The notes under the pieces: model-generated
What the model saw: only the letters and a program-made list of their open reading frames with translations
What the model was told of the DNA's origin: nothing
Database searches by the model: none
Assembly (NCBI RefSeq): GCF_000019785.1
Contig: NC_010524.1
Coordinates: 1,426,001 to 1,490,000 of the forward strand
DNA from: Leptothrix cholodnii SP-6
Lineage (GTDB): Bacteria; Pseudomonadota; Gammaproteobacteria; Burkholderiales; Burkholderiaceae_C
Length of the DNA stretch: 64,000 nt
Reading direction: 5' to 3'
In this document: positions 35,883 to 44,771 of the stretch, in pieces
How positions within the stretch are numbered: the stretch's first letter is position 1
How the letters are laid out: the number at the start of each line of letters is the position of its first letter
Translations under genes and position numbers: made by a program

Positions 35883-37175
35883 ATGCAAGTTGATTTTCAG
35901 CCGTACCGAAAAGCATTGCTTGTTTCGCTGATCGCCAGCACCTTTCTCGTCACGGCCTGTGGCGGTGGTGGTGGCGGTGGCCCCGATGACACCAGCGTGG
36001 CCTTGAACGGTGACGAGGCAGCCGCTGCCGACGGCGACACGCCCGACTCGAAAGCCGAGATCTCCGCGGCCGCGACCACCACGACCTCGACCTCGACCTG
36101 GAGCTTTCTCGCCAAGGAAGGCGCCTCGTTCACGGTCGGCACCGGGAAGACCGTCCGCTACGGCGCCGGAACCCAATGGATCCAGAAGACGGTGTCGGGC
36201 ACGGCCGCCTGCACCAGCAACTTCTTCGGCTCCGACCCCGCGTTCGGCATCGTCAAGGAATGTCAGCTGCTGAACACCGTCACGTCGACCACCACCGCCG
36301 CGCAATCGATCTTCACGACGCAGACGCCGGTCACGACCAACATCACCGATGGTGTCGGCGTCAACTACGAGCTGGGCATGCGCTTCAAGGCCTTGGTGGC
36401 CGGCCAGATCAAGGGTGTGCGCTTCTACAAGTCCTCGAAGGAAACCGGCACCCACACCGGCAGGATCTGGTCTTCCACGGGGGCGCTGCTGGGCTCGGTC
36501 GTGTTCACGGCCGAGACCGCGTCCGGCTGGCAGACCGCCACCTTCGCCACCCCGATCAATGTCGTCGCGGGTGGCCTCTATGCCGTGACCGTCAACACCG
36601 GCGCCACCTACTACGTGGCGACGAGCAACGGCCTGGCCACGCAGATCGCCAACGGCTCCCTGAGCACGATCGTCGGCAGCAACGGCATCTTCGGCCCGGT
36701 CGGTGCCTACCCCACGCAGTCGTGGCAGGCCTCCAACTATTTCCGCGACGTGGTGTTCGTGCCGACGACGGCTGCACCGGCTCCGGCGCCAGTCCCCGCA
36801 CCGGCTCCTGCGCCGGCTCCTGTACCCGCGCCAGCCCCTGCGCCGGCTCCTGCACCGGCGCCGGCCCCAGCGCCCGCACCGGCCCCAGCTCCCGCACCGG
36901 CACCGGCACCGGCGCCCACGCCGACTCAGGCGACGGCCACCCTGTCATGGGCGGCGAATCCTGAAGCGGCCGTGACGGGCTATCGCGTGTACTACGGAAC
37001 GGCTTCCAGGACGTACTTCCAGGCCAAGGGCGCCGGCATCGCCATCGGCAAGGTGACCAGCCACACGCTCTATGCCCTGCAGTCGGGTTATCGATACTAT
37101 TTCGCGGTGACCGCCGTCGACGCCGCCGGCAACGAGAGCCTCTACTCGAGCGAAGCCTCCAAGCTCATTCAGTAG
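35883..37175 (+). CDS. Lipoprotein with DUF4082 domain, Pro-Ala linker and fibronectin III domain
   Basis: 430 residues. A lipoprotein signal ends in LVTAC (Cys about 26) followed by a Gly run. Residues about 145-295 look like DUF4082 (FKALVAGQIKGVRFYKS, a carbohydrate-locus beta-sandwich), then a Pro-Ala repeat linker (about 297-345), then a FN3-like domain (ATLSWAANPEAAVTGYRVYYG). It is probably an exported surface protein binding or presenting polysaccharide. The function is unknown. The ATG at 35883 is chosen to fit the signal peptide. Confidence 0.8.
   Translation: MQVDFQPYRKALLVSLIASTFLVTACGGGGGGGPDDTSVALNGDEAAAADGDTPDSKAEISAAATTTTSTSTWSFLAKEGASFTVGTGKTVRYGAGTQWIQKTVSGTAACTSNFFGSDPAFGIVKECQLLNTVTSTTTAAQSIFTTQTPVTTNITDGVGVNYELGMRFKALVAGQIKGVRFYKSSKETGTHTGRIWSSTGALLGSVVFTAETASGWQTATFATPINVVAGGLYAVTVNTGATYYVATSNGLATQIANGSLSTIVGSNGIFGPVGAYPTQSWQASNYFRDVVFVPTTAAPAPAPVPAPAPAPAPVPAPAPAPAPAPAPAPAPAPAPAPAPAPAPAPTPTQATATLSWAANPEAAVTGYRVYYGTASRTYFQAKGAGIAIGKVTSHTLYALQSGYRYYFAVTAVDAAGNESLYSSEASKLIQ
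36774..36920 (+). repeat. Low-complexity Pro-Ala coding repeat
   Basis: About 150 bases of imperfect GCXCCX hexamers inside the lipoprotein gene, encoding roughly 48 residues of alternating Ala/Pro with a few Val. Such repeats expand and contract by slippage, so linker length may differ between strains. Confidence 0.85.
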
Positions 37176-37221
37176 TCGCTGGCGCCAGCGCCGTGCCGTT
37201 CAATTTCCGGAACACGTCACC

Positions 37222-38553
37222 ATGAAGATCTTCACCCAGCTATTGGCCCTGGTCATCCTGTTTGCCGCCCAGTCGGCGATCGCCAAGAACAACTACGTCA
37301 GAGCCGGCGCCACCGGTGCCAACAACGGCAGCGACTGGACCAACGCCTACGCGTCGCTGCCGGCCACGCTGGTGCGCGGCGACACCTACTACATCGCCGA
37401 CGGCAGCTACGCCGGCCGCACGTTCTCGACGCCGGTCAGCGGCACCACGCCCATCATCATCAAGAAGGCGACGCTGGCCGATCACGGCATCGCGACCGGC
37501 TGGAGCGATTCATATGGCGACGGTCAGGCCGCCTTCACCAGCGGACTGGTCTTCACCTCGTCGTACTGGACCCTCGACGGCCAGACCGGCGGTGGCGCCG
37601 TCAACAGCTGGGTGCAGAACTTCGGCTTCAAGATCACCGAGACCCGCGACGGCAACGCCGTCATCAAGATCGGCCAGGGGGTCACGGCCAACAACATCAC
37701 GATCCGGCACGTCGATCTGCAGGGCAAGGGCAGCGTCAGCAACCTGGGTGGCTCGGCGTCGAACGACGGTCTGGCGATCTACGGCGCGTCGGACGTCACC
37801 CTGTCCCATTTCCGGATGGTCGGCATCGGCCGCTGCCCGTTCTTCGTCAGCCCGCGCAACCTGGTGGTCGAGCATGGCTGGGTCCAATCCTATTTCGGCT
37901 CGGCCGCCGTGCATTCCGAAGTGGCCAGCATCTGGGGGTTTGCCGGCGCCGTCGGTGACGTGACCTTCCGCCACAACCTGTTCACCGACATTCAAAGCAC
38001 CGGCGGCATCATGTGGGACAACTCGTCCAACAACAGCGCCCGCCTGAATGTCTACGGCAACGTCTTCTACAAGCCTGCCGGTGCCAGCTGGGGCCGTGCC
38101 AACGGCGTGGTCGGCGGCTGGACGGGCGGTGGTGGCGAGCAGTTCCGCAATGCGTCGGTCTACAACAACTCCTTCATCAACGTCGACCAGGAAAGCCTGA
38201 GCACGCTGCCCAACGTCTATTCCGGCAACGTCGCCCACAACAACATCTTCTACAACAGCAGCAGCCCCAACTTCGCCAAGTTCGGCGCTCACAACCACAA
38301 CCACTTCATCAATTCCGGCGGCAACCACTCGGAAGCCAACGGCACCAGCGCGGCCAGCGGCGATCCGTTCGTCAATGTCGCCGGACTGGACTTCCGCCTG
38401 AAGGCCGCCACGGCCGCAGGCCTGACCCTGGCAGCGCCCTTCAACGTGGATGCGCTGGGCAAGACCCGCGGTGCTGACGGCACCAGCGATCGCGGCGCCT
38501 TCGAGTTCGGTGGGGCGTCACTGTCGGCTCCGGCCAATCTGCAGGTCCAGTGA
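37222..38553 (+). CDS. Secreted right-handed beta-helix protein
   Basis: 443 residues with a signal peptide (MKIFTQLLALVILFAAQSAIA). The body has Asn-rich repeats typical of parallel beta-helix/pectate-lyase-like proteins (YVRAGATGANNGSDW, NNITIRHVDLQGKG, VYNNSFINVDQ). No catalytic residues could be assigned, so it may be a polysaccharide lyase, epimerase or binding protein. Its 3' end overlaps the opposing glycosyltransferase by 36 bases. Same strand as the lipoprotein, 46 bases after it. Confidence 0.8.
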   Translation: MKIFTQLLALVILFAAQSAIAKNNYVRAGATGANNGSDWTNAYASLPATLVRGDTYYIADGSYAGRTFSTPVSGTTPIIIKKATLADHGIATGWSDSYGDGQAAFTSGLVFTSSYWTLDGQTGGGAVNSWVQNFGFKITETRDGNAVIKIGQGVTANNITIRHVDLQGKGSVSNLGGSASNDGLAIYGASDVTLSHFRMVGIGRCPFFVSPRNLVVEHGWVQSYFGSAAVHSEVASIWGFAGAVGDVTFRHNLFTDIQSTGGIMWDNSSNNSARLNVYGNVFYKPAGASWGRANGVVGGWTGGGGEQFRNASVYNNSFINVDQESLSTLPNVYSGNVAHNNIFYNSSSPNFAKFGAHNHNHFINSGGNHSEANGTSAASGDPFVNVAGLDFRLKAATAAGLTLAAPFNVDALGKTRGADGTSDRGAFEFGGASLSAPANLQVQ

Positions 38554-39315
38554 GCAGACCTTTCTCGGGTCGTCGACCCGCGCCAGCGGATGCGTGACCC
38601 GGCCCAGCGCCTTGTGGACGAGGGCCTTGAGGCGCCGCTCGTGCCGTTCACGGTCGAAGCGGGAAATGACGATGCACGAGGTGTGGATCGGCAGACAGTG
38701 GCGCCACTTCTTCTTGATGTGGTCATGACAGCGATAGAACTCGGCCGGCAGTTCGATCAGCTGGTTCGTGTTGTGCACGCAGAAGGCGGGAATGGCGTAG
38801 TTGGACAGGCCGGCGCTGCGCGCCTGCAGGCACAGGTCGGTGCCATAGAGGTGGAAATGCGGCAGCTCCGCATCGAACCTCAGCCCGGTCGATCTGCGGG
38901 TGATCAGCACGATCTCGTCGAGGGTTTCGACCGGTTCGGGCCCGTGGATGACGCGGCCGTGCAGGCCTCGCCCGGTCGTGTAGACCCGGCCCCAGCCACC
39001 GGGCGAACCCCCACGAACCCCGAAGCTGCCCAGCACGCCCCAGGCGATGCCCGCGTCATCGAGGCTACGGATCGCGCGTGACACGGCGTCGAACCAGTGC
39101 TCGGGCAGGTAGACGTCCTGATGGACGAACACCAGGATGTCGCTGCGAGCCTCGTCGATCGCGCGGTTGTAGGCCGCAGCGGCCGAGTTGAAGCCTTCCT
39201 TGAGCAACAGGTCGGGTTGGCGTCCGCCGGCGATGTCCGGTGACAGCAGCAGGTTGCGCGCCAAGACCGTCCGGTCATTGACCGCGGCGACGATCGTGCA
39301 TCGATCCGGGCTCAT
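38518..39315 (-). CDS. Glycosyltransferase, family-2-like (Glyco_tranf_2_5 type)
   Basis: 265 residues. The pattern FNSAAAAYNRAIDEARSDILVFVHQDVYLP and WGVLGSFGVRGG is typical of the short GT2-like family found in polysaccharide loci; HQDVY replaces the usual DxD. The ATG at 39315 is preferred over the longer frame starting at 39402, which runs into the neighbour. Last gene of the 16-gene minus-strand EPS operon. Confidence 0.8.
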   Translation of the reverse strand: MSPDRCTIVAAVNDRTVLARNLLLSPDIAGGRQPDLLLKEGFNSAAAAYNRAIDEARSDILVFVHQDVYLPEHWFDAVSRAIRSLDDAGIAWGVLGSFGVRGGSPGGWGRVYTTGRGLHGRVIHGPEPVETLDEIVLITRRSTGLRFDAELPHFHLYGTDLCLQARSAGLSNYAIPAFCVHNTNQLIELPAEFYRCHDHIKKKWRHCLPIHTSCIVISRFDRERHERRLKALVHKALGRVTHPLARVDDPRKVCSLDLQIGRSRQ

Positions 39316-39328
39316 GTCGGGCTGCACC

Positions 39329-40309
39329 TCATGCGCGCCGATAGCTGTTGCCGTTGACGTGCCGCAGGGTTCGCATGGCCTCGAATCCGCGCGCGCCGAC
39401 ACAGGCGAGGGTGAGGGCCTTGAGCGCCGAGAACAGGGTCGGATGGACCTGGACCGACGCGATCAGGGATCGGATCGAGGCCGTCGAATCACCGTTCAGC
39501 CGATGCTGCAAGGCGATGGCCACATGGGTGGCAGCGTATTCCCTTCGGACATAAAGCCGTTCCGGGCCGTTGAGCCGATGACAGCCGGCCAGATGCCGGT
39601 AGGTCTTCAGGATGTTTTCAAGGTATTCCAGCCTCGCGTGCACATACAGCTCTGAAAGCCCGCCGCCGTCGCCCAGGCGCTGCAGCTTGGTGCCGGCAAA
39701 ACAGTTGACGAAGAAGGGCCCTTGCAGCGCGATCCGGCTCAACAGGTCGGTGTCTTCGCAGACCCGCATCGACACGTCGAAGCCACCTGCCGCGTCGATC
39801 GCCTGGCGGGCGATCAGCCACGCGGAGGGGAAGAACGCCGACTCCAGGACGTCGCACAGCGGCCGCGGTCTGAGGGGCTGACGGCGGAACTCGTCGACCA
39901 GGCCGCGTACCTCGAAGATCGAACGCTGCGCGCCGTTCTTCTCCTCCACGGTGCAGTCGAGCATGTGCGCGATGGCCTGCGGATGGGCCTGCATGTCCGC
40001 GCATTGGATCTTCAATCGATCGGGGTGCCATTCGTCGTCGGAGTCCAGGAAGGCGATCCAGTCGCCTTGTGCCAGACCCAGGCCGGTGTTCCGGGCTGCA
40101 CTCACGCCGGCATTGGGCTGGAAGACCCATCTGACCCGACCCGCGTAGGCGCGCATGACCTGGTCGGTGCGGTCGGTCGAGCCGTCATCGACCACGATGA
40201 TCTCGTGCGCAGGCAGGCTCTGCTGCAGGACGCTGTCGATGGCCAGGCCCAGGCAGAACGCCCGGTTGTAGGTCGGGATGACAACCGAAATTCTGGGTGT
40301 CGAGGTCAT
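39329..40309 (-). CDS. Family 2 glycosyltransferase
   Basis: 326 residues. The GT-A start ISVVIPTYNRAFCLGLAI, then VVDDGSTDRT and FLDSDDEWHPDRL (DxD motif) are classic GT2. Transfers a sugar to the growing repeat unit on the cytoplasmic side; the sugar is unknown. AGGATCC-rich upstream sequence; 13 bases separate its stop from the next start. Confidence 0.92.
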   Translation of the reverse strand: MTSTPRISVVIPTYNRAFCLGLAIDSVLQQSLPAHEIIVVDDGSTDRTDQVMRAYAGRVRWVFQPNAGVSAARNTGLGLAQGDWIAFLDSDDEWHPDRLKIQCADMQAHPQAIAHMLDCTVEEKNGAQRSIFEVRGLVDEFRRQPLRPRPLCDVLESAFFPSAWLIARQAIDAAGGFDVSMRVCEDTDLLSRIALQGPFFVNCFAGTKLQRLGDGGGLSELYVHARLEYLENILKTYRHLAGCHRLNGPERLYVRREYAATHVAIALQHRLNGDSTASIRSLIASVQVHPTLFSALKALTLACVGARGFEAMRTLRHVNGNSYRRA

Positions 40310-40326
40310 GGAGGATCCCCGGCGGC

Positions 40327-41277
40327 CTATCGGGCCTGTCGTGTCGAGAAGGTCTGCCTGAGCTGGTGTTTCAGCCGTCGGGTCGACTCGTGGGCCGACA
40401 GCGCGCGATTCATTCTGGACACCAGCGCGCGGATCGCATCCGTCCATCGCATGACCGGGTGCCGCGCGAAAAGCGTCCGGCTGCGCCACCCGTCGTACAG
40501 GCGGGCATTCAGGCTCAGGCTGTCGGCCTTCCAGGGCTTGAGGGCGGTGATGAAGTGCACGATGCCGGGCCGCTGCGAGGGCGCCAGGGCAGCGATGTCG
40601 GTGCTGCGATGACCCTGGAAATTCCAGTGCGCAGCCAGCGGCTTCCAGTGCCCGTCGCAGGCCACGTTGAGGGCATCCTGGTCGGCGAAGGGGGTCTGCG
40701 GGTGTGCGACCAGATGGTCGCGGGCCGCTGCCGATACCCGGCCGGCGCGCCAGCGCGCCAGGTCGATCAGCAGCACGCCGGCATTGAAGTAGTCGCACAC
40801 GTCCGGCATGCCGGTCGGTGCCGGTGATGTCGACTTGAGTTCGGCATCGAGGCCATCGCGCACGGCGCCCAGGATGGCGCCGTCGAGTTCGGTCCGCATC
40901 AGCGGCAGCAGATCGCCCAGGACCAGGATGTCGGTGTCGAGATAGAGCACCCGCTCGAGTTCGGCCGGTAGCAGATCGGCCATCAGCAGCCTGGCAAAGG
41001 TCATCTTCGAGATGGCGGCCTGGGTTTCGAACGAGCTGAAATCCGTCAGGTCGACCGCGTGCCATCGGATCTGCGCAGCCCGCGCCGGCAGCGACCGTTC
41101 CACCCGCGCCCGGCCTGGCAGCGAGACATCGTCGACCAGCACGTGGCATTCGATCGGCCAGTGCGCGGCGTTGCTCTCGACGACCGAGCGCAGCGTGGTG
41201 GCCAGCGGCATCAGATAGGCCTCGTCGCAGGCCAGGACGATCGGGCAGAAGGCGCCGGCGTGGTGATTCGGTGCCAT
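40327..41277 (-). CDS. Family 8 glycosyltransferase
   Basis: 316 residues. The GT8 core is present: FCPIVLACDEAYLMPLATTL, VLYLDTDILVLGDL (DxD), DYFNAGVLLIDLARWR, DQDALNVAC and HFITALKPW. Transfers a hexose from a nucleotide sugar. GT8 proteins have been linked to sheath or nanofibril production in Leptothrix, as I recall; no specific link can be shown here. Confidence 0.92.
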   Translation of the reverse strand: MAPNHHAGAFCPIVLACDEAYLMPLATTLRSVVESNAAHWPIECHVLVDDVSLPGRARVERSLPARAAQIRWHAVDLTDFSSFETQAAISKMTFARLLMADLLPAELERVLYLDTDILVLGDLLPLMRTELDGAILGAVRDGLDAELKSTSPAPTGMPDVCDYFNAGVLLIDLARWRAGRVSAAARDHLVAHPQTPFADQDALNVACDGHWKPLAAHWNFQGHRSTDIAALAPSQRPGIVHFITALKPWKADSLSLNARLYDGWRSRTLFARHPVMRWTDAIRALVSRMNRALSAHESTRRLKHQLRQTFSTRQAR

Positions 41278-41293
41278 CGTGGTGACTCCGGCC

Positions 41294-42313
41294 TCAGTGG
41301 CGTATCCAGGCCGTGACCGCGCGGATGCGGGAAACGGCCGGCAGCAAGGCGCCCGACAGCCGCAGGCCGATCCGCCGCTTGCACGCCAGCGCACGCCAGG
41401 GCGCGCCGTGCTGCACGCCGGGCCACGCGCTGACCGCCAGATCGCACAGGCGCTGCGACAGCGCCATCCGGTTGTCGTTGAAGGCGCTGCTGGCCGCTTG
41501 CACCGCCTGGTGCGCGAGCTGTTGCAGCAGCGCCTGGTGCAGCCGGTCGGCCGAAGCCAGCACCGGCCGGCAGGTCTGCACGAAGGCGTCGACGGCCAGC
41601 CGGCGTTGCTGCAGGTCGGCCAGGCCCTCGTCCTGGGCATAACCGAGCGACATGTTGGCGCAGTGGCGGCGATAGACCGCCAGGTCGGCCTTGACGAATC
41701 CGACCGGCGCGTGGGCGGCCAGTCGCAGCCACAGTTCCAGGTCGCCGCTGTGGGGCAGGTCGGCGCGATAGCCGCCGAGCTGCTTGAGCAGGCGCGTGCG
41801 CACGATGGCCGTGGGCGTGGGCACCACGTTGTTGGCGCCGGCCTCGATGCACAGGCGCACGAAATCCTCACCGCTTATCACGATCGACGGCTCGCCGGCG
41901 GTGTCGACATCGACCCGGATCGAGCGCGTGCTGCCGTCGTCGTGCAGTTCGATCGCCTCGCCGAAACACAGGCCCACGTCGGGATGGGCCTGCATCAGCG
42001 CCAGGGCGCGATCGAGTGCGCCGGGCAGCAGGTGGTCGTCGGCCGACAGCAGCAGCATGTGCTCGGCGCGGATCCAGTCGATGCCCTCGTTGTAGGTGGC
42101 GATGTGCCCGCGGTTGACGGCATGGCGTCGATAGGTGATGCGTGCATCCTCGCGCGCCAGTGCCTCGCCGACCTCGGGCGTTTCGTCGGGCGATGCGTCA
42201 TCGAGGATCAGGACACGCCAGTCGCAGGCACCTTGTGTCTGGACGCTGTGCACGCAGTCGCGCAGATAGCGCCCGTAGCGGTAGCAGGGAACGACGATGT
42301 CGATCGAGTTCAT
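41294..42313 (-). CDS. Family 2 glycosyltransferase
   Basis: 339 residues. IDIVVPCYRYGRYLRDCV, LILDDASPDETPEV and LLSADDHLLPGAL (DxD-like) mark GT2. Overlaps the previous gene of the operon by 4 bases. C-terminal 100 residues are not assigned to a known domain. Confidence 0.9.
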   Translation of the reverse strand: MNSIDIVVPCYRYGRYLRDCVHSVQTQGACDWRVLILDDASPDETPEVGEALAREDARITYRRHAVNRGHIATYNEGIDWIRAEHMLLLSADDHLLPGALDRALALMQAHPDVGLCFGEAIELHDDGSTRSIRVDVDTAGEPSIVISGEDFVRLCIEAGANNVVPTPTAIVRTRLLKQLGGYRADLPHSGDLELWLRLAAHAPVGFVKADLAVYRRHCANMSLGYAQDEGLADLQQRRLAVDAFVQTCRPVLASADRLHQALLQQLAHQAVQAASSAFNDNRMALSQRLCDLAVSAWPGVQHGAPWRALACKRRIGLRLSGALLPAVSRIRAVTAWIRH

Positions 42314-43644
42314 CGCAGGACACTCCTGGTTGGTGCATGCGCCGCCGTTGGCGCCGTGCGGATGCGCAGGGGGCGCACCGAGTTGACGTGCTGTCGGGCC
42401 GCCTGGGGGGCGAGCGAGCCGATGGCGGCCAGCGTCATGTAGAGAAACACGACCGATTGATCGAAGTAGGACACCCCCAGGAAGGCCGTGGCGTGCGTGA
42501 ACAGCGCGGCTCCCAGGGCCCAGATCAGGAAGGGCGGCGCCGCGCCCGGTGTTTCGGCCTGCCGCAGGCTGCGACCGACGGTCGCGAAGGCCAGCACCAG
42601 CACGGCGATGAACGACAGCATCAGCGGCAGTCCGCCGTCCACGCCCATGCGGATGTAGTGGTTCGTGATGTCGGCGTGCTGGTCGCTCCAGGCCACGCCA
42701 TAGGGCAGCCAGCTCCGGGTGTGATTCGTGCCGGCCAGCCACCATTGCGGCAGGTGGTCGATCGCCGCTTCGATCAGGGCCGCCCGGTGCCAGCTGGTGC
42801 TGCTGCCCGTCAGGTCGATGCGCGCGAGCAGGTAGTAGGCGGGCGCCTTCATGACGATGTCCAGCGCCACATAGGCCAGCACCACCAGCCAGCGCAGCAG
42901 GCGCAGGTGCTGGCGCCAGTGCCAGAACAGCAAGGCGCCCGTGGCGTAGATCGCGCCCAGGAACGGCCCGCTCGAACCGGACGCGAGCACCAGCGTCAGG
43001 GCGGCCACGGCGCCTGCGATGGCCGTCTTGCGGTGCGGTTTCCAGAGTGCCGCCATCAGGGGCAGCGTCGTTGCCCCGACGAAGCCGCAGAGGATCGAAT
43101 GGGCAAACGGCCCCTGCGCCCGCACGGTCTGATCGCGGATCTCCGACAGCAGCGTGCTGCCACCGAACACGGCAAACGGATTGAGGCCGGTGCGCTTCTC
43201 GTAGGCGATGGCCACGGCCAGCGGCATCAGCACCCAGGCCGTGATGCGGCACAGGTCGAGCGCTTCGTCCCTCGACTGGCAGAAGACCCGGAACAGGAAA
43301 TAGGTGAGGGCGCAGGTGTAGACCATGCCACTGCGATTGACCAGCGTGGCGACGACATCCTCGTGCAACAGGCTGGTCGCCAGCGCCGCGGCGCTCCAGA
43401 CAAGCATCATCGTGTCGAGGCCGTTGATGTGATACGTCTGGGCTTCGCCTCTCATCATGACCCGCAGCACGCCGATGGCCAGCAGCAGACGCATGGCGTA
43501 GAAGTTGAACGGCCCCAGCGCCAGGCTCAGGTCGACCGGCAGATGGACGCCGCCCGCCAGCAGCGCCAGCGCGGCCCAGCGCCGTGGCAGCGCGATCAGG
43601 CCGATGGCCGCGATCAGCACGAAGGCGATGGCCAGGGCGTTCAT
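42310..43644 (-). CDS. Wzy/O-antigen-ligase-like polysaccharide membrane protein
   Basis: 444 residues with about ten to twelve membrane segments and a large periplasmic loop before the last few (LIEAAIDHLPQWWLAG, then YGVAWSDQHADITNHY), the arrangement of Wzy polymerases and WaaL-like ligases. It probably polymerises repeat units after flipping. The ATG at 43644 overlaps the epimerase stop by 4 bases. Confidence 0.8.
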   Translation of the reverse strand: MNALAIAFVLIAAIGLIALPRRWAALALLAGGVHLPVDLSLALGPFNFYAMRLLLAIGVLRVMMRGEAQTYHINGLDTMMLVWSAAALATSLLHEDVVATLVNRSGMVYTCALTYFLFRVFCQSRDEALDLCRITAWVLMPLAVAIAYEKRTGLNPFAVFGGSTLLSEIRDQTVRAQGPFAHSILCGFVGATTLPLMAALWKPHRKTAIAGAVAALTLVLASGSSGPFLGAIYATGALLFWHWRQHLRLLRWLVVLAYVALDIVMKAPAYYLLARIDLTGSSTSWHRAALIEAAIDHLPQWWLAGTNHTRSWLPYGVAWSDQHADITNHYIRMGVDGGLPLMLSFIAVLVLAFATVGRSLRQAETPGAAPPFLIWALGAALFTHATAFLGVSYFDQSVVFLYMTLAAIGSLAPQAARQHVNSVRPLRIRTAPTAAHAPTRSVLR

Positions 43645-44771
43645 GACAGGCTCGCCGCCGGCGCCTCTGCGTGCTGCAACAGGGCGTCGACGATCCGCTC
43701 GGCCGTGTGGCCGTCCCAGAACGTCGGGATCCGGCCACGTGAATGGCGGGCTTCCAGCAGCTCCGCCACATCCTGCTGCAGGCGATCGAGCCGGGTGAGC
43801 CGGTTGGTGCCGACCTCGATCGTGACCGGCCGCTCGGTATTGGGCCGCAGCGTCAGGCAGGGCGTGCCCAGGTAGGTGGACTCTTCCTGGATGCCGCCGG
43901 AGTCGGTCAGCACGAAGCGCGCGTTCTCGGTCATCCACAGCGAGTCGTGATAGCCGATCGGCTCGATCAGCCGGATCGCCGCCGCATCGGCCGGCGCGAT
44001 CTCGAAGCGCGCGAGCATCGCCCGGGTGCGTGGATGGACCGGAAACACCACCGGCACGCGCTGCGCGATGACGTTGAGCGCCACCATGATCTGACGCAGG
44101 CTGGGCGCGTCGTCGACGTTGGACGGGCGGTGCAGCGTGACGTAGACGAAACCGCGCGGTTCGAGCTGCAGGCGTGCCGGCAGGGGCGAGGCGTGCGCCT
44201 GCGCGAGGTTCGCCACCAGGGCATCGATCATCACGTTGCCGACGAAGCGGATCTTCGCGGCCGGTACGCCCTCGCGCTGCAGATTGGCGTCGCCGTCGAT
44301 CGACGGCGTGAGCAGCAGATCGGCCAGCGCATCGGTGACGATGCGGTTGATCTCCTCGGGCATGCTGCGGTCGAAGCTGCGCAAGCCGGCCTCGACATGC
44401 GCCACCTTGATGCCCAGCTTGGCGCACACCAGCGTGCAGGCCAGGGTCGAGTTGACGTCGCCGACCACGACCACCCAGTCGGGCCGGTCCTGCTCGCACA
44501 CCGGCTCGAAAGCCGCCATCACGTTGGCCGTCTGCACCGCATGCGAGCCCGAGCCGACACCGAGGTTGATGTCCGGCGCGGGGATGCCGAGATCCTCGAA
44601 GAAGATGCTCGACATCGCCTTGTCGTAATGCTGGCCGGTGTGCACCAGCCGGTATTGCAGGCCGGGCGTGCCATCGAGCGCGCGTTTGCGCACCTCGTGG
44701 ATGATCGGGGCGACCTTCATGAAGTTGGGCCGCGCGCCGGCCACGATCAGGAGTTTCATCGCGTGGTTCAT
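43641..44771 (-). CDS. wecB: UDP-N-acetylglucosamine 2-epimerase (non-hydrolysing)
   Basis: 376 residues converting UDP-GlcNAc to UDP-ManNAc. Motifs: GARPNFMKVAPI, HTGQHYDKAMS, HVEAGLRSFDRSMPEEINR, DSGGIQEE. Start at 44771 has GAGGGA upstream; an alternative ATG lies four codons later. Overlaps its neighbours by 4 bases on each side. A ManNAc-type residue in the polysaccharide is implied. Confidence 0.93.
   Translation of the reverse strand: MNHAMKLLIVAGARPNFMKVAPIIHEVRKRALDGTPGLQYRLVHTGQHYDKAMSSIFFEDLGIPAPDINLGVGSGSHAVQTANVMAAFEPVCEQDRPDWVVVVGDVNSTLACTLVCAKLGIKVAHVEAGLRSFDRSMPEEINRIVTDALADLLLTPSIDGDANLQREGVPAAKIRFVGNVMIDALVANLAQAHASPLPARLQLEPRGFVYVTLHRPSNVDDAPSLRQIMVALNVIAQRVPVVFPVHPRTRAMLARFEIAPADAAAIRLIEPIGYHDSLWMTENARFVLTDSGGIQEESTYLGTPCLTLRPNTERPVTIEVGTNRLTRLDRLQQDVAELLEARHSRGRIPTFWDGHTAERIVDALLQHAEAPAASLS

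Noticed and set aside
36774..36920. Tandem repeat as CRISPR or satellite
   Set aside because: It is an in-frame Pro-Ala codon repeat inside a lipoprotein gene.
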